Source of the DNA: Leptospira bandrabouensis
GTDB lineage: Bacteria > Spirochaetota > Leptospiria > Leptospirales > Leptospiraceae
NCBI RefSeq assembly: GCF_004770905.1
Contig: NZ_RQHT01000014.1
Span: forward strand, 1,426,001 to 1,490,000
DNA: 64,000 nucleotides
Direction: 5' to 3'
The stretch's first letter is position 1, and each line of letters starts with the position of its first letter. Positions 1 to 11,488 of this stretch are shown here, one piece after another. The notes under the pieces are model-generated. The model was not told the DNA's origin and searched no databases. It saw nothing but the letters and a program-made list of their open reading frames with translations. The position numbers and the translations under genes were made by a program.

Positions 1-1
1 T

Positions 2-625
2 AAATATCCAATCTCCAAAGAACAACTTTTGATTTATCAAAACATTGTGCAGATGGATACAACACATATTTCTCTTCAGGAACAATCTATTGATACAATT
101 CAGGAGATAAGAAATATATGGAGAACGTATAATCTTTCTACTGGAATTCCTATTATCGATTTACAACACATTTGGTTATTAAAAATGATTGTTGAACTAG
201 ATCATTCTCTGAAGTTAGGTGACGGTTCCAGCGCCACCTTTCAAAAAGTCATAACAGCAGCTATTGAATATACCAAAGATCATTTTGGTGTGGAAGATAA
301 AATAATGCGTTACTTTAGGTTCACCGATGTGGTCAACCACATGAACCAACACAAACGATTTATAGATTTTATCAAAACAAGAAACGACGAATTCAAATTG
401 GGAAACCCTAGGGCGGGACTTCATTTGGTCCAAGACCTTCGTAACTGGCTTTTGTCTCATATTGCGCTGGAAGATAAAAAAATTGGACTCGCATTTGAAT
501 CGCGGGTGAGAGAACTTTCCGAGTTTACGAAAAAACTGCACCAAACTGGTGAAATTAGTATCTCTCGAGAGCAAAAAAACCTATATAAATTGGTAATGCA
601 ATCGGCTCCCGACCCTCTCGATTGA
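2..625 (+). CDS. Bacteriohemerythrin-domain protein (5' end possibly outside window)
   Basis: The protein carries a four-helix hemerythrin domain that binds O2 or senses it through a di-iron centre. Counting from the TTG at 29, all seven expected ligands are present: His47, His85 and Glu89 (HFGVED), His104 and His108 (HMNQH), His144 and Asp149 (HIALED). The frame is open back to the first base of the window, so the true start may lie upstream. Within the window the possible starts are TTG at 29, GTG at 47 and ATG at 53, none with a clear Shine-Dalgarno. A short tail of about 40 residues follows the domain. The assignment rests on the ligand pattern; the physiological role, such as oxygen sensing for motility, is inference. 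Confidence 0.8.
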   Translation, partial: KYPISKEQLLIYQNIVQMDTTHISLQEQSIDTIQEIRNIWRTYNLSTGIPIIDLQHIWLLKMIVELDHSLKLGDGSSATFQKVITAAIEYTKDHFGVEDKIMRYFRFTDVVNHMNQHKRFIDFIKTRNDEFKLGNPRAGLHLVQDLRNWLLSHIALEDKKIGLAFESRVRELSEFTKKLHQTGEISISREQKNLYKLVMQSAPDPLD

Positions 626-684
626 TTTCCCTCGGAAATTGAATTGCCAGGTTCATTTTCCAGGAAAATCCTGTTTTCAAACGC

Positions 685-2148
685 ATGGAATACGAAGTCA
701 TCATCGGTCTGGAAGTCCACGTCCAGCTCAACACTCTATCTAAAATTTTTTCTACTGCTACAAACGAATTTGGCGGTAGCCCCAACACACATATTTCCAC
801 ACTTTGTGTAGCACTTCCTGGCACATTGCCAGTGTTAAACGAAGTTGTTTTGGAAAAGGCAGTGCGCGCTGGAGTGGCACTCGGATGCGAAATCACAAGG
901 TTTACTAAATTTGATCGTAAAAATTATTTTTACCCTGATTTACCGAAGGGGTACCAAATTTCTCAATTTGATAAACCTTATGCAACCCAAGGTGGAATCT
1001 ATATCAAATTAAAGGGGGAAACAGAAGAAAAATTCATTCCCCTAACAAGGATTCATATGGAAGAGGATGCGGGGAAACTCATTCACTCTCATGATCCTTC
1101 TATCAATCGTTCCTATGTTGATTATAACCGTGCAGGAACTCCTTTGATTGAAATCGTATCGGAACCTGACTTACGTTCTTCGGATGAAGCTTATGTTTAT
1201 TTGAATGAATTAAAAACTATCTTACGATACATTCAAGTATCTGATTGTAATATGGAAGAAGGATCACTTCGTTGTGATGCAAACGTTTCCATTCGACCTA
1301 AAGGTGAAAAAGGTTTTCGCACTCGAGTCGAAATTAAAAACTTAAATTCTTTTAAGGCCGTAAAACAAGCGATAGACTATGAGATTGAATGGCAAAAGGA
1401 TGTTTATTCTCGTGGAGAGTCTTTTCGCCAAATGACAAAACTTTGGGATGCCACATTACTCAAAACAATTCCTATGCGTTCCAAAGAGATGAGTCACGAT
1501 TATCGTTATTTTCCAGAACCAGACCTTCCAACGATTCAAATCTCTGATTCTTTTATTGAAGATATTCGTAAAACATTACCAGAACTTCCAAGGCAAAAAA
1601 AAGAAAGATACAAAACGGAACTTGGATTACCTGATTACGATGCCGAAGTATTAACCAGCGAACGTGAGATAGCCGAATACTTTGAAGAAGCACTCCTTGT
1701 TTCTGGAGATGCCAAAAAAACTTCTAACTGGGTAAAAGATGAAATTCTTGGAATTGTAAATAAGGAAAACATTTCCATTCAAGAATTCTCTATTGATCCA
1801 CTGCGAATTGGTAAACTTGTAAAACTCATCAATTCTGGTGAAATTACAGGAAAAATTGCTAAAACTATCTTTGAAGATATGTTAACTTCAAAAGACCAAC
1901 CAGAAACAATTGTCGAAGCGAAAGGTTTGAAAGTAGTTCGTGATGACAAAGCATTAGAAGAAATTGTCATTCGTGTGATTGAGTCACAACCTGAATCAGT
2001 GGAAGGTTGGAAAAATGGAAAAGATCGAGTTCTTGGTGCCATCGTAGGTGGTGTGATGAAAGAAACCAAAGGTAAGGCCGATCCGAAACTCGTAAACGAA
2101 TTGATTCTTGCTAAGCTTGGCCCACTGGGTGAAAAAAAGAAGGTATAA
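685..2148 (+). CDS. gatB: Aspartyl/glutamyl-tRNA(Asn/Gln) amidotransferase subunit B
   Basis: GatB is the kinase/transamidase subunit of the GatCAB complex, which amidates mischarged Glu-tRNA(Gln) and/or Asp-tRNA(Asn). The 487-residue length is normal. The N-terminus has the family signature (IGLEVHVQL, then LPGTLPVLN), followed by the [19 protein letters not shown] region and MEEDAGK. The C-terminal third is the helical tRNA-binding (YqeY-like) domain ending in [14 protein letters not shown]. The ATG at 685 gives the canonical [10 protein letters not shown] start, although only a distant AGGA lies upstream. gatA and gatC are not in this window. The gene ends 66 bp before the convergent cob cluster, with a hairpin between them. 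Confidence 0.97.
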   Translation: MEYEVIIGLEVHVQLNTLSKIFSTATNEFGGSPNTHISTLCVALPGTLPVLNEVVLEKAVRAGVALGCEITRFTKFDRKNYFYPDLPKGYQISQFDKPYATQGGIYIKLKGETEEKFIPLTRIHMEEDAGKLIHSHDPSINRSYVDYNRAGTPLIEIVSEPDLRSSDEAYVYLNELKTILRYIQVSDCNMEEGSLRCDANVSIRPKGEKGFRTRVEIKNLNSFKAVKQAIDYEIEWQKDVYSRGESFRQMTKLWDATLLKTIPMRSKEMSHDYRYFPEPDLPTIQISDSFIEDIRKTLPELPRQKKERYKTELGLPDYDAEVLTSEREIAEYFEEALLVSGDAKKTSNWVKDEILGIVNKENISIQEFSIDPLRIGKLVKLINSGEITGKIAKTIFEDMLTSKDQPETIVEAKGLKVVRDDKALEEIVIRVIESQPESVEGWKNGKDRVLGAIVGGVMKETKGKADPKLVNELILAKLGPLGEKKKV

Positions 2149-2170
2149 CCTTTGTTAGGAAAAAAATAAC

Positions 2171-2201
2171 GGCGGATGAAATATTAATTGTTTTATCCGC
2201 C
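2171..2201. terminator. Hairpin between convergent gatB and cobC
   Basis: An 11-bp stem, including one G-T pair, joins GGCGGATGAAA (2171-2181) and TTTTATCCGCC (2191-2201) around a 9-nt loop. Read on the minus strand the stem is followed within a few bases by a run of seven T, so it is a good intrinsic terminator for the cobTSC transcript. On the plus strand the T-tract is poor, so termination of gatB here is less certain. Confidence 0.7.
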
Positions 2202-2213
2202 ACATAGAGAGTG

Positions 2214-2807
2214 TTAAGAAATTTCTAATTTGTGGACTGATCCAAAGTCCACAGGAGATTTAAAGGCTTCTTCATAAGGAGTTCCATTAAATTTGCATAA
2301 GGCCGCTCGAATGGGACCTGAGTGGCAAACAACAATCATTGCGTTTAAAGGTTTGTTGTTTGTGTTTTCCCAGCCTAGTCTTAATGGACCATCACTTTTC
2401 CAATCGTTGATAAAAGAATCCATTCTGAAAATAAGATCAGTGAAAGCTTCCCCACCAGGTGTTTTTGCATTTACGAAGTCTTTCATCCAAGGGATAGTTT
2501 CTTTTCTTGGAATTTCTTCCCAAAGTTTTCCATCCCAATCACCAAAATTCATCTCCCACAAACGTTCGTCAGTTGGTATTGAGTTATGATTTACCTTTGC
2601 AAAGTTGTATTTTGATAATAAGGCTGAAGATAGTTTTAGTGCTCTTGGCGCTGGACTCGAAAGGAAATGATCGAATGAGGATGGTAAATAAGAAAAAGTA
2701 GAATCTGCCGTATCTTCCACAGGATATTTGAGTGGGAAGTCTGTTCGACCATAACAAGTGCCTTTTGGTGCGATGGTTTCCGGATGGCGAATTAAATAGA
2801 GGTCCAT
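2214..2807 (-). CDS. cobC: Histidine phosphatase, probable alpha-ribazole phosphatase
   Basis: This belongs to the phosphoglycerate-mutase-like histidine phosphatase superfamily. The catalytic motif LIRHPET is near the N-terminus and the second histidine sits in VVCHSGPIR near the C-terminus. The adjacent cobS and cobT on the same strand point to CobC, which dephosphorylates alpha-ribazole-5'-phosphate in lower-ligand assembly of cobalamin. The ATG at 2807 is chosen because an AGGAG lies about 8 bases upstream and because it places the RHPET motif close to the N-terminus as usual. A longer frame reaching 2891 runs into cobS and is unlikely to be used. The start overlaps the end of cobS by 16 bp, suggesting coupled translation. 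Confidence 0.85.
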   Translation of the reverse strand: MDLYLIRHPETIAPKGTCYGRTDFPLKYPVEDTADSTFSYLPSSFDHFLSSPAPRALKLSSALLSKYNFAKVNHNSIPTDERLWEMNFGDWDGKLWEEIPRKETIPWMKDFVNAKTPGGEAFTDLIFRMDSFINDWKSDGPLRLGWENTNNKPLNAMIVVCHSGPIRAALCKFNGTPYEEAFKSPVDFGSVHKLEIS

Positions 2808-3613
2808 ACAAACACTCCTGAAATCCAAAGGCAAGTTTCTACCACTTGTTGGACGGCTCCCAAACAATCTCCAGTAAATCCACCGATCCAACGTTTCATC
2901 AGTGAATACATATAATAAAAACTAGGAACTATTAAAACCAAACTAAGTGAAAATTTTGGATATAAGTAAACAAGGAAAACAAATGGGAGGAGACCTGCAA
3001 GACTTGCAAATAGAGTTTGGGGCCAGGTGATTTCCTTTGCCATTGGTTTTGCGTAACCTTCTTCCTTTGCATAGGGAAGTAGTTTCATCATTAATACAGA
3101 AATAAAACGACTAAAACTATGTGCGGATAGAAAATAAAGTATAACGGGCATTTGTTGAAAGATTTTTTCAAGTGAAAACTGATTCCAAAAAAATCCTGTA
3201 GTTTTCAATGAATCGAGACCAGCAATTATTTTAAGAATCAATAATAGAGAAATTCCAGCAGCACCAAAACTTCCAACCCTACTATCTTTCATAATTCTAA
3301 GGATATCTTCTCTTTTCCAACCTCCGCCAATCCCATCACAAAAATCAGAAAATCCATCTTCATGAAATGCTCCGGTTAAAATCAGCAAAAAACCAAGGGA
3401 AATGATAAATGCTATCCCTGTGCCCAAAAACATTTGGAAAATGGTAAAGATACTCCATTGTAAAAATCCCAATAAAATTCCCACAGTGGGAGAGTATTTA
3501 ATAGATTTATGTAACCATTCTTCTTGGAAACCTATCCATTTTGGAGAAGGTATTCTAGATAGAAATGATAAACAAACAAAGAAAAGGCGAATTTCTGTTA
3601 TCATCCAAATCAT
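2792..3613 (-). CDS. cobS: Adenosylcobinamide-GDP ribazoletransferase (cobalamin synthase)
   Basis: CobS is an integral membrane enzyme that joins AdoCbi-GDP to alpha-ribazole (or its phosphate) to make cobalamin. The 273-residue protein has the family pattern: an N-terminal FLSRIP followed by several hydrophobic helices. The signature acidic motif [16 protein letters not shown] and DSRVGSFG are both present. The C-terminus has [10 protein letters not shown], the second conserved acidic patch. The start is either ATG at 3613 or ATG at 3604; neither has a strong Shine-Dalgarno. It lies 6 bp after cobT and overlaps cobC, so the three are very probably one transcript. Confidence 0.93.
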   Translation of the reverse strand: MIWMITEIRLFFVCLSFLSRIPSPKWIGFQEEWLHKSIKYSPTVGILLGFLQWSIFTIFQMFLGTGIAFIISLGFLLILTGAFHEDGFSDFCDGIGGGWKREDILRIMKDSRVGSFGAAGISLLLILKIIAGLDSLKTTGFFWNQFSLEKIFQQMPVILYFLSAHSFSRFISVLMMKLLPYAKEEGYAKPMAKEITWPQTLFASLAGLLPFVFLVYLYPKFSLSLVLIVPSFYYMYSLMKRWIGGFTGDCLGAVQQVVETCLWISGVFVWTSI

Positions 3614-3619
3614 AAAAAT

Positions 3620-4675
3620 TTATTTTGAATCAGAATTGCTAACACCAGCATCAGCAAAGGACGCCATTTCATTTAAAAACTTAACACTCAGTTCAATCAG
3701 AGGATAAGCGGCTAGGGCGCCACTACCTTCTCCTAATCGAAGGTTGAGTCGAAGGAGTGGTCTTACTTTCCAATGTTCTAAAATGACAGTATGGCCTTCT
3801 TCTTCTGATAGGTGTGAAAAAATAGCGTAACTTTTTACGGAAGGATTGAGTGCAAATGCAATAGCGTATGCCGCTGTTGCAATAAAACCATCCACAACAA
3901 AAGTTTTCCTTTGTGCGGCTGCTCCAATCATAGCACCCGCCATCATTCCAATTTCAAATCCACCAAATTCAGAAAGAACTTCTAATGGATCATTTAATTT
4001 TCCTGTTCTCTGGTAGGCTTCGTTCAGAATTTTAAATTTGTTTTCCTTCCCGCTATTGTTTAGACCAGTGCCTCGTCCTACCAGTTTCCTGAGTGGAATC
4101 TCTGTTAGATGAGAAAGGATGAGAGATGCCGCAGATGTATTGCCAATTCCCATTTCGCCAAACAAAAATACATTAGTTTCCGAGTATCTATTTTCAGATA
4201 AGAGGTTTATCCCACTTAATATAGTTTCTTTTGCCTCATTGATAGACATCGCAGTTTGTTTTAAAAAGTTGGATGTTCCTTTTCTTATTTTTTTATCAAT
4301 GGGTCTCGGGCCATTTTCGTCCCAATCGTGATCAACACCAGCATCAACCACTTCCACTTCAATATGACTGTGTTTGGCAAAAACATTGGCACAGGCTCCA
4401 CCTGATAAAAAGTTCAAAACCATTTGCCAAGTGACATCTTTTGGATAGAGGGAAACAGGTTCATCCGTGATCCCATGATCTCCCGCAAATAAAATGAGTT
4501 TCGGATTTTTTAACTCAGGGGTGAGGGTATTTTGGATTTCTGCCAATTGCATGGCAATGGCCTCCAAATCACCCAGGGAACCCAAGGGTTTAGTTTTATT
4601 GTCAATTTTGCTGCGAATCGAATTTCGCAAAACATCGGTTACGGGAGAAATCGTAGGTAGGGAAAACAGGGACAT
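3620..4675 (-). CDS. cobT: Nicotinate-nucleotide--dimethylbenzimidazole phosphoribosyltransferase
   Basis: CobT transfers phosphoribose from nicotinate mononucleotide to 5,6-dimethylbenzimidazole, giving alpha-ribazole phosphate. Recognised features include [12 protein letters not shown] near the N-terminus, the glycine-rich [14 protein letters not shown], the [13 protein letters not shown] motif and [10 protein letters not shown]. At the C-terminal end, [14 protein letters not shown] carries the catalytic Glu. The start is placed at ATG 4675, because an AAGGA lies about 11 bases upstream and the longer frame to 4714 adds residues untypical of the family. It is the first gene of cobT-cobS-cobC. 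No cobalamin riboswitch core could be seen in the 163 bp separating it from the divergent dnaE. Confidence 0.93.
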   Translation of the reverse strand: MSLFSLPTISPVTDVLRNSIRSKIDNKTKPLGSLGDLEAIAMQLAEIQNTLTPELKNPKLILFAGDHGITDEPVSLYPKDVTWQMVLNFLSGGACANVFAKHSHIEVEVVDAGVDHDWDENGPRPIDKKIRKGTSNFLKQTAMSINEAKETILSGINLLSENRYSETNVFLFGEMGIGNTSAASLILSHLTEIPLRKLVGRGTGLNNSGKENKFKILNEAYQRTGKLNDPLEVLSEFGGFEIGMMAGAMIGAAAQRKTFVVDGFIATAAYAIAFALNPSVKSYAIFSHLSEEEGHTVILEHWKVRPLLRLNLRLGEGSGALAAYPLIELSVKFLNEMASFADAGVSNSDSK

Positions 4676-4838
4676 AATCAAAACCATCCTTAACGAACCA
4701 GTACCAGCTTCCATCGTTTTTGGGCTTGGACGGGACAGGGAGGTTTGGGAATTGGCTATTTGGGCCGAAAAAAATCCGAAACTCTTCCCTTGGGGCGCTT
4801 TACGTACGAACCCATTGGCATTACTATGTCACCAAGCC

Positions 4839-7800
4839 ATGCAAGATTTCGCCCACCTTCATTTGCATACTACCTATTCCATGCTCGACGGAGCCATACG
4901 GATCAGTGATCTCATGAAACGTGTGAAGGAACTAGGTATGAGTTCTGTCGCCATAACCGACCACGGAAACATGTATGGTGCCATCGAATTCTACAAAGAA
5001 GCAGTCAAACATGATGTCAAACCCATCATAGGATGTGAGTTTTATGTAACACCTTCGCGAAGTGCCGAAACAGAATTAGAGGAAATTGCTGACGGCGGTG
5101 CTTATCACATCATCTTACTTTGTAAAAATGAAACTGGTTATAGAAATATCATTAAACTAGCAAGTCGTTCGTTTACAGAAGGGTTTTATCGCAAACCTAG
5201 AATTGATTACGATTTATTAGAACGTCATAGTGAGGGTCTTGTTTGTTTGACCGCTTGTCTTGCGGGAGAAGTCAACCGAAAGATTTTAGAAGGCAAAGAA
5301 GACAAAGCGTATGCGTTAGCTGGTAAATTACATGAAATTTTTCGCAAAGAAGATTTTTATTTAGAAATCCAAGACCACGGAATTCCAGAACAAAGAACTG
5401 TTGCAGAAGCGGTTATGGGATTTTCCAAACGAACAGGTATTCCACTCGTTCTTACCAATGATTCCCACTTTTTAACAAAAGATGATAGGGAGGCGCAAGA
5501 CATCTTACTTCGTATTGGTATGCGTAAGAATATCGATGATGAAATGCGTTTTGGATTTAATGATAATTTTTATGTAAAATCTCCCGCAGAAATGTTGGGC
5601 CTTTTCCCTGATCATACAGATGCATTTTATAATACTTTAGCCATTCGAGATAAATGTTCTCTTAATTTCCAATTTGGAAATCCTTTATTACCACCTTTTG
5701 AAGTTCCTGCTGGTTTTGATACCGATAGTTATTTGGAAAAATTGGTTTGGGAAGGTATTAAAGAAAAGTACCATGAGATAACGCCTGTTGTACGAGAAAG
5801 AACAGAATATGAAATGCAAACAATTCGAAATATGCATTTTGCCGGATACTTTCTCATTGTTCAGGATTATATTAACTTTGCTAGAAAGGCAGGTATTCCT
5901 GTCGGCCCAGGACGTGGTTCCGCAGCGGGATCAATCATTGCTTATGCACTTGGAATCACCAATGTGGATCCCATTCGTTATAATTTACTTTTTGAAAGGT
6001 TCCTGAACCCCGACAGAAAGGATATGCCTGATATTGATACGGATTTTTGCGTAGAAAGACGGGAAGAAGTAATTAATTACATCAAACATCGATATGGTGA
6101 GAACCGCGTAGGTCAAATCATCACCTTTGGATCTTTAGCTGCCAAAGCTGCCATTAAAGACGTTGCTCGTGTGTTCAATGTTCCGTTTTCTGAAGTGAAC
6201 GAAATGAGTAAACTCTTTCCCAAAAAATTGGGAATTACCATCCAAGAAGCTGTAGAAACATCCAAAGACCTTCGTGACATTGCCGAAAAATCCGATTTAA
6301 ACAAAAAAGTATTTTATATTGCTCAGAAACTAGAAGGTAACTATCGTCAGGTGGGAAGACACGCGGCCGGTGTTGTCATAGCTCCAACAGCTCTGGAAGA
6401 AATTGTTCCTTTGTCTACGGTGAGTGAGCCAGGTAGAGATGGACGTTCTATTGTTACCCAATACGACAAAAATATGTCGGAACAAGTGGGACTCATTAAG
6501 ATGGATATCTTAGGTTTAAAAAACTTAACGACCATCCATCATGCCACAAAACTTATCGAAAAACGTCATGGTGTTTTACTTGATTTAGATAAAATTCCGC
6601 TCGATGATCCTGCCACCTTTAGTTTGTTACGAAAAGCAAATGTTCTAGGTATATTCCAGTTAGATTCGTCTTCAGGAATTCGTGACCTTTTTGCCAAAGC
6701 ACAAGTGCAAAAATTTGAAGAGATTGCCGCCTTGCTTGCGTTATATCGTCCTGGTCCAATGGGATCGGGGATGTTGGATGATTATTTAGATCGTAAAAAC
6801 GGCAAAAAGAAAGTTGTTTTCCCTCATGAAAGTTTAGCAGAAGTTTTGGGTGAAACCTACGGAGTGGTTGTTTACCAAGAGCAGGTGATGGGTATTTCAC
6901 GAATCATGGGTGGATATTCAGTGGGAGACTCGGATGTTCTTCGTAAGGCGATGGCCAAAAAGGACAAATCAAAACTTCCTGCTTTGAAAGAGAAGTTTGT
7001 AAAAGGTGCGATCGAAAAAAAGATTAACGAAAAACTTGCCACCGAACTTTTTGAACAGTTAGAAAAATTTGGTGAGTATGGTTTTAATAAATCTCACTCA
7101 GTTGCTTACGCCTTTGTTACTTATCAAACAGCTTACTTAAAGGCAAATTATTCCATTGAATACTTAACGGCTTTATTATCAGGGGACCATTCGAAAATTA
7201 CTGATGTTGTAAAATACATAAACAATGCTAAAGAAATGGGTATTCGCATTTTAGGGCCCGATGTCAAAGAATCAGGAATTTCTTTTGAAATCACTGATGA
7301 TAAAACAGTAAGGTTTGGTCTTTCTTCCATCAAAGGTGTCGGGGAACTTGCAGCAGAAAACATCATCGCCAATCGGAATTCCATTGGTGGTTACAAACAA
7401 CTAAGTGACTTCACCAAAAAATTGGATACAAGGCTTGCTAACAAAAAAGTTTTAGAGTCTCTTGCGCAAGGGGGAGCCTTTGATTCTTTTGGTTATACAA
7501 GAAAAACCATTTTCGAATCCACGGATATGATCTTAACCTACGCTAACAAAAAGCAGGCGGAAGAAAAAGAAGGTCAGTTTTCTTTATTTGGCGGCGCAAA
7601 CGGTGGTGGGGAAGAAAATCTCAATTTACCCAAAGATGGAATAGAATGGAATGTGGATGAATTATTAAAGAGGGAAAAAGAAACTACAGGACTTTATCTT
7701 TCTGGCCACCCACTAGATAAATTTACAGAACAATTAAAAACACTAAAGCCAACAACCATCGAAAATTTAGAAGAGGTTCGACCCAAATCGAAAGTTGAGA

Positions 7801-8336
7801 TTGCGGGAGTTCTTTCCAAAAAAGTAGTCAAACTCACAAAGAAAAAAGAAGAGTTTGTGAACTTTATGTTAGAGGACCAAACAGGGGAAATTGAATGTGT
7901 TGCCTTCCCTAAAACTTATGCCGAATTTAAACATTTATTCACAGAAGACAATACAGTATTCATTCGTGGGATTTTGGAACGCCTGGATGCCGACGAATCA
8001 GAGTTAAAAGGTCAGATTATTGTTAACAAACTCGAAGAACTAAATTCCGTTACCATTGAAAAGAAAATGGAGAAAACTCTTCATTTAACTATTAATATGA
8101 TGGAAGAAAAAAATAGAGATGTCATTTTAAAATTACAAGATGTTCTCTCCGTACATAGAGGTGCTTCTTCCGTGTTCTTTCATTTGGTTGGAAATGGTGA
8201 CGAAAAAAAAGTTATTCGAGCTCACGACCATTTCTCCATTGAAATCACTCCTGACCTTATGAAGATGTTAACCGATATACTTGGAAAAGGAATGGTTCGT
8301 TATACAGTTGGTGAAGAAGTCAGAGTATTTGGATAA
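4839..8336 (+). CDS. dnaE: DNA polymerase III alpha subunit
   Basis: This is the replicative C-family polymerase. The protein of about 1165 residues begins with the PHP domain ([14 protein letters not shown]). The polymerase core contains [10 protein letters not shown] and the catalytic acidic motif MPDIDTDF (Asp398, Asp400 and Asp402 in this numbering). It is followed by [10 protein letters not shown], the helix-hairpin-helix region and a C-terminal OB fold ([11 protein letters not shown]). The ATG at 4839 gives the canonical [11 protein letters not shown] start. A longer open frame back to 4494 runs antisense through cobT and is rejected. No clear Shine-Dalgarno precedes the chosen ATG. It is divergent from the cob cluster. 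Confidence 0.97.
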   Translation: MQDFAHLHLHTTYSMLDGAIRISDLMKRVKELGMSSVAITDHGNMYGAIEFYKEAVKHDVKPIIGCEFYVTPSRSAETELEEIADGGAYHIILLCKNETGYRNIIKLASRSFTEGFYRKPRIDYDLLERHSEGLVCLTACLAGEVNRKILEGKEDKAYALAGKLHEIFRKEDFYLEIQDHGIPEQRTVAEAVMGFSKRTGIPLVLTNDSHFLTKDDREAQDILLRIGMRKNIDDEMRFGFNDNFYVKSPAEMLGLFPDHTDAFYNTLAIRDKCSLNFQFGNPLLPPFEVPAGFDTDSYLEKLVWEGIKEKYHEITPVVRERTEYEMQTIRNMHFAGYFLIVQDYINFARKAGIPVGPGRGSAAGSIIAYALGITNVDPIRYNLLFERFLNPDRKDMPDIDTDFCVERREEVINYIKHRYGENRVGQIITFGSLAAKAAIKDVARVFNVPFSEVNEMSKLFPKKLGITIQEAVETSKDLRDIAEKSDLNKKVFYIAQKLEGNYRQVGRHAAGVVIAPTALEEIVPLSTVSEPGRDGRSIVTQYDKNMSEQVGLIKMDILGLKNLTTIHHATKLIEKRHGVLLDLDKIPLDDPATFSLLRKANVLGIFQLDSSSGIRDLFAKAQVQKFEEIAALLALYRPGPMGSGMLDDYLDRKNGKKKVVFPHESLAEVLGETYGVVVYQEQVMGISRIMGGYSVGDSDVLRKAMAKKDKSKLPALKEKFVKGAIEKKINEKLATELFEQLEKFGEYGFNKSHSVAYAFVTYQTAYLKANYSIEYLTALLSGDHSKITDVVKYINNAKEMGIRILGPDVKESGISFEITDDKTVRFGLSSIKGVGELAAENIIANRNSIGGYKQLSDFTKKLDTRLANKKVLESLAQGGAFDSFGYTRKTIFESTDMILTYANKKQAEEKEGQFSLFGGANGGGEENLNLPKDGIEWNVDELLKREKETTGLYLSGHPLDKFTEQLKTLKPTTIENLEEVRPKSKVEIAGVLSKKVVKLTKKKEEFVNFMLEDQTGEIECVAFPKTYAEFKHLFTEDNTVFIRGILERLDADESELKGQIIVNKLEELNSVTIEKKMEKTLHLTINMMEEKNRDVILKLQDVLSVHRGASSVFFHLVGNGDEKKVIRAHDHFSIEITPDLMKMLTDILGKGMVRYTVGEEVRVFG

Positions 8337-8341
8337 AATCG

Positions 8342-9442
8342 GTGGCGACAACTTCTCTTTCATTAACTTTATTATTAGAGTTTCTTTGGATGGGTTCTGG
8401 ATCAGTATTTTGTTTGGTCTGGTCCCTTTCGAATTTAATACAAAATAGAAATACCTCTGGATTTGTTTGGTCTTTTGTTTTGTTTTCTACAGGGCTTTGG
8501 TTACTCACCGGAGCATTTATGTTCACTGGGTTTTACCAATACCTTCCTACCATAGCCTTAGTGCATATTCCCTTCGTATTTCTTTCTGCAACGTTACTTT
8601 ATTTGTATTTGGAATACCTGTTTTTAGAGAAACCAATCCATATCAAAATTTATCATTTTGTTCCTGCCTTTCTATCTGTTATTTTTTTGATTCCATTTTA
8701 TCTAGAATCCAATACGCAACAATTGGAAATTTTGGAACAACTTGGTAAAACGGAATATGGATCAGTTATCGTTGGACTAAACTTTGGTATTAAGATATCC
8801 ATTTTGTTATCTGTAGGAACTTTTTTAATCAAAGAGTGGATTCCTAACGTTAGGTTGTCTGTTTTTTTTACAAAGAAAGCCATTTACTCTTTAATTTTTA
8901 TCCTTCTAATTTGGATCGACTTATTACTAGGCAGTATTGGATTTACGTTTCAAATTCCTTTTTTTCGTAAACTCAGTGCCTATCTATTGCCTGTTCTTAT
9001 GTATTTTTATTATTTTACTCGAGAACTTTGGGCACCATTTGTTTCTGATGTGCGTGATAGCATCCAAAGAAACAAATACGAAAAATCCAAATTGGTTTCA
9101 GTTCAGTTAGAAACCATCGACCAAAGATTGTATGAATTGATGTGTGAAAAAGTGTTTTGTGATGAAGACTTGAGTCTTTCTAAACTCGCAGAGATGGCAG
9201 AGGTCAAACCAGGACAACTTTCTGAATACTTTCACAAACGGTATGGATTTGGATTTTACCAATACATCAATCAATATAGGATCGATGAGGCAAAACGTTT
9301 GTTATTGGAATCAGAAGAAAGATCCATACTTTCCATAGCAGATTCTGTTGGGTTTAATTCTAAATCAACCTTCAACCGTGTATTTTTGGAGACGGTTGGA
9401 TCTACCCCTTCCGAGTTTCGCAAACAATCAAAACTGGCTTAA
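8342..9442 (+). CDS. Membrane-anchored AraC-family transcriptional regulator
   Basis: The 366-residue protein has an N-terminal block of about six or seven hydrophobic helices (residues 5-225) and a C-terminal AraC/XylS DNA-binding domain (about 265-360). The latter contains two helix-turn-helix units: LSLSKLAEMAEVKPGQLSEY and SILSIADSVGFNSKSTFNRV, followed by TPSEFRK. This resembles 7TM-AraC regulators that sense a signal in the membrane; the ligand is unknown. The frame opens with GTG at 8342, five bases after the dnaE stop. The next in-frame Met is 16 codons in, so the exact start is uncertain. Co-transcription with dnaE is possible from the spacing. Confidence 0.85.
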   Translation: MATTSLSLTLLLEFLWMGSGSVFCLVWSLSNLIQNRNTSGFVWSFVLFSTGLWLLTGAFMFTGFYQYLPTIALVHIPFVFLSATLLYLYLEYLFLEKPIHIKIYHFVPAFLSVIFLIPFYLESNTQQLEILEQLGKTEYGSVIVGLNFGIKISILLSVGTFLIKEWIPNVRLSVFFTKKAIYSLIFILLIWIDLLLGSIGFTFQIPFFRKLSAYLLPVLMYFYYFTRELWAPFVSDVRDSIQRNKYEKSKLVSVQLETIDQRLYELMCEKVFCDEDLSLSKLAEMAEVKPGQLSEYFHKRYGFGFYQYINQYRIDEAKRLLLESEERSILSIADSVGFNSKSTFNRVFLETVGSTPSEFRKQSKLA

Positions 9443-9530
9443 GTCCACACAATTTCGAAGTCTCAAAGAATTCCTCAAGACGACAGTTGTAAAAATCTAA
9501 ATTAGAATTGGTTTGTAACGAGGAAATTCC

Positions 9531-11429
9531 ATGCGAACCATGATTGATTTTTATTTAAACCTTCCAGCCAAATTCGGAAACAAAAATGCTTTTGCTACCC
9601 GAGTTGGGGCTGGCGTTTATCAGTATAAAACTTACGACGACTTACTCATTGATGCAAAAGATTTAGCATTTGGATTGCGTTCAGGTTTGTCAGAAAGAGA
9701 AAAGGTGGCCATCTTTGCTGACAATGCATACGAGTGGATACAAACAAGTATTGCGGTGACATTACTTGGAGCCGTTGATGTTCCGAGGGCTTCTGATGTC
9801 ACCGACCAAGATATATTATATATTTTGAATCATTCGGAATCAAAAATTCTTTTTGTAGAGAATGAAACTGTATTCAAACGAGTGATTCGTTTGGAATCAG
9901 AGTTGGAATATTTAAAAGAAATTGTCATTCTCTATCCTCCGAAAGAAGGGAATAAAGAATTAAGTTCTAGGAAAATTAAAATATCAACCTTACAAGAGAT
10001 AGTCGCCAAAGGTAAGGAACTTCGTAAAGCCGATCCATCTGATTCCTTTTTTTTAAATTCTACTATCAAAGAATCTGATTTATTTACGATGATTTATACT
10101 TCGGGAACTACTGGTACTCCTAAAGGAGTGATGTTGACACATGGGAATATTTTATTCCAACTTAAAAATCTTCCGATTCGGTTACAAAAGGGAGATAGAA
10201 CCTTATCAATTTTACCAGTTTGGCATATCTTTGAAAGAATTTTTGAAATCTTTAGTTTATACTACGGAGCTTGTACTTATTACAGCAGTGTTCGTACTTT
10301 AAAAGAAGACTTAAGATTTGTTAAACCACACTTTATGGCTTCTGCACCAAGACTTTGGGAAAGTATCTATTCTGGTATTTTAGGAACTCTTTCCAAATCT
10401 TCTGCAACCAAACAAAAAATGTTTCAAATTGCTATGTTCTTTGCGAAAAGATTTTTTATTTCAAGACAAGTGATTACTGGAAATGTTTTGGATATTCATC
10501 CAGTAGTATTTTGGAAACAAATCCTTCGTTTTGTTTATCATTTATTTAGATTCTTTTTGGTATGTGTTCCACATTTCTTTTTTGATTTTTTAGTATTGTC
10601 CAAGATTAGAAAGGCAACTGGTGGTGAACTTCGCGGTTCTTGTTCTGGTGGGGGAGCACTTCCATATCATGTAGATGAATTTTTTAACACAATTGGAATT
10701 CCTGTATTAGAAGGTTATGGTATGACTGAAACGGCACCTGTCCTTGCTATGCGAACCTTTGAAGAAATCATTCCTGGTTCTGTAGGTCGTATTTTCCCAA
10801 AAACAAATTTAAGGCTTGTGGATCTTCATACAGGAGAAGTTTTTTTAGATACAGAGGTTGGGAAATTTGTATTTGGAAGAAAAGGTGAGATCCATGTGAA
10901 GGGAAAACAGGTGATGGCAGGTTATTATAAAAATCCTGATGCTACTAATAAAGTGTTGGTGGATGGTTGGTTAAATACCGGTGACTTAGGAATTTTCACT
11001 GCAAATCATAATTTAAGGATTGTGGGTCGATCCAAAGAAACAATCGTTCTGTTAGGTGGTGAAAACGTAGAGCCAGTTCCCATTGAATCGAAAATTTTAG
11101 AATCGGAATGGATTGACCAATGTATGGTGGTTGGCCAAGACCAAAAGTATTTGAGTGTTCTTGTTTACCCGAATGTTTCTCGATTTGATGAACCATTATC
11201 TGGGGAATTTTGGAAACAAAAAGAAGTGATTCAAAAAATAGAATCTGAAATTAAAGCAAAAGTAAATGCACAAACTGGATTCAAATCTTTTGAAAGAGTG
11301 GTTGGAGTGGCGATATTACCAAAACCGTTTGAAGTGGGTGATGAACTAACTGCCAAATTATCTTTAAAAAGACATGTGATTACAGAGAAATACAAATCTG
11401 AAATTGCCAAATTGTATTCCAATAACTGA
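9531..11429 (+). CDS. Long-chain fatty-acid--CoA ligase (AMP-forming)
   Basis: This ANL-superfamily enzyme activates fatty acids to acyl-CoA through an acyl-adenylate. Visible motifs are the P-loop-like MIYTSGTTGTPKGVML (A3), GYGMTETAPV (A5), WLNTGDLG (A7) and GRSKETIVLLGGENV (A8). At 632 residues it matches the long FadD/FACS-like branch. The stretch after residue 270 is unusually hydrophobic (FVYHLFRFFLVCVPHFFF), suggesting membrane association. The start at ATG 9531 has GAGG about 8 bases upstream. The gene stands alone and converges on the M23 peptidase gene. The exact chain-length preference cannot be read from the sequence. Confidence 0.9.
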   Translation: MRTMIDFYLNLPAKFGNKNAFATRVGAGVYQYKTYDDLLIDAKDLAFGLRSGLSEREKVAIFADNAYEWIQTSIAVTLLGAVDVPRASDVTDQDILYILNHSESKILFVENETVFKRVIRLESELEYLKEIVILYPPKEGNKELSSRKIKISTLQEIVAKGKELRKADPSDSFFLNSTIKESDLFTMIYTSGTTGTPKGVMLTHGNILFQLKNLPIRLQKGDRTLSILPVWHIFERIFEIFSLYYGACTYYSSVRTLKEDLRFVKPHFMASAPRLWESIYSGILGTLSKSSATKQKMFQIAMFFAKRFFISRQVITGNVLDIHPVVFWKQILRFVYHLFRFFLVCVPHFFFDFLVLSKIRKATGGELRGSCSGGGALPYHVDEFFNTIGIPVLEGYGMTETAPVLAMRTFEEIIPGSVGRIFPKTNLRLVDLHTGEVFLDTEVGKFVFGRKGEIHVKGKQVMAGYYKNPDATNKVLVDGWLNTGDLGIFTANHNLRIVGRSKETIVLLGGENVEPVPIESKILESEWIDQCMVVGQDQKYLSVLVYPNVSRFDEPLSGEFWKQKEVIQKIESEIKAKVNAQTGFKSFERVVGVAILPKPFEVGDELTAKLSLKRHVITEKYKSEIAKLYSNN

Positions 11430-11457
11430 AAATAAACAAATTCAGTGATTAGATTTT

Positions 11458-11488
11458 ATTAGTGGAGGACTTAGTTTCCTCCACTAAT
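11458..11488. terminator. 12-bp perfect hairpin at the end of two convergent genes
   Basis: ATTAGTGGAGGA (11458-11469) pairs perfectly with TCCTCCACTAAT (11477-11488) around a 7-nt loop. It lies 28 bp past the acyl-CoA synthetase stop and overlaps the last codons and stop of the convergent peptidase gene. Neither side has a strong T-run, so it may act as a roadblock or RNA 3'-end structure as well as a terminator. Confidence 0.6.

Noticed and set aside
4494..4838. Longer N-terminus for dnaE starting at 4494
   Set aside because: It runs antisense through cobT, and the canonical DnaE start ([11 protein letters not shown]) is at 4839.
4676..4838. Cobalamin riboswitch upstream of cobT
   Set aside because: No recognisable B12-box or matching stem was found in the 163-bp gap.
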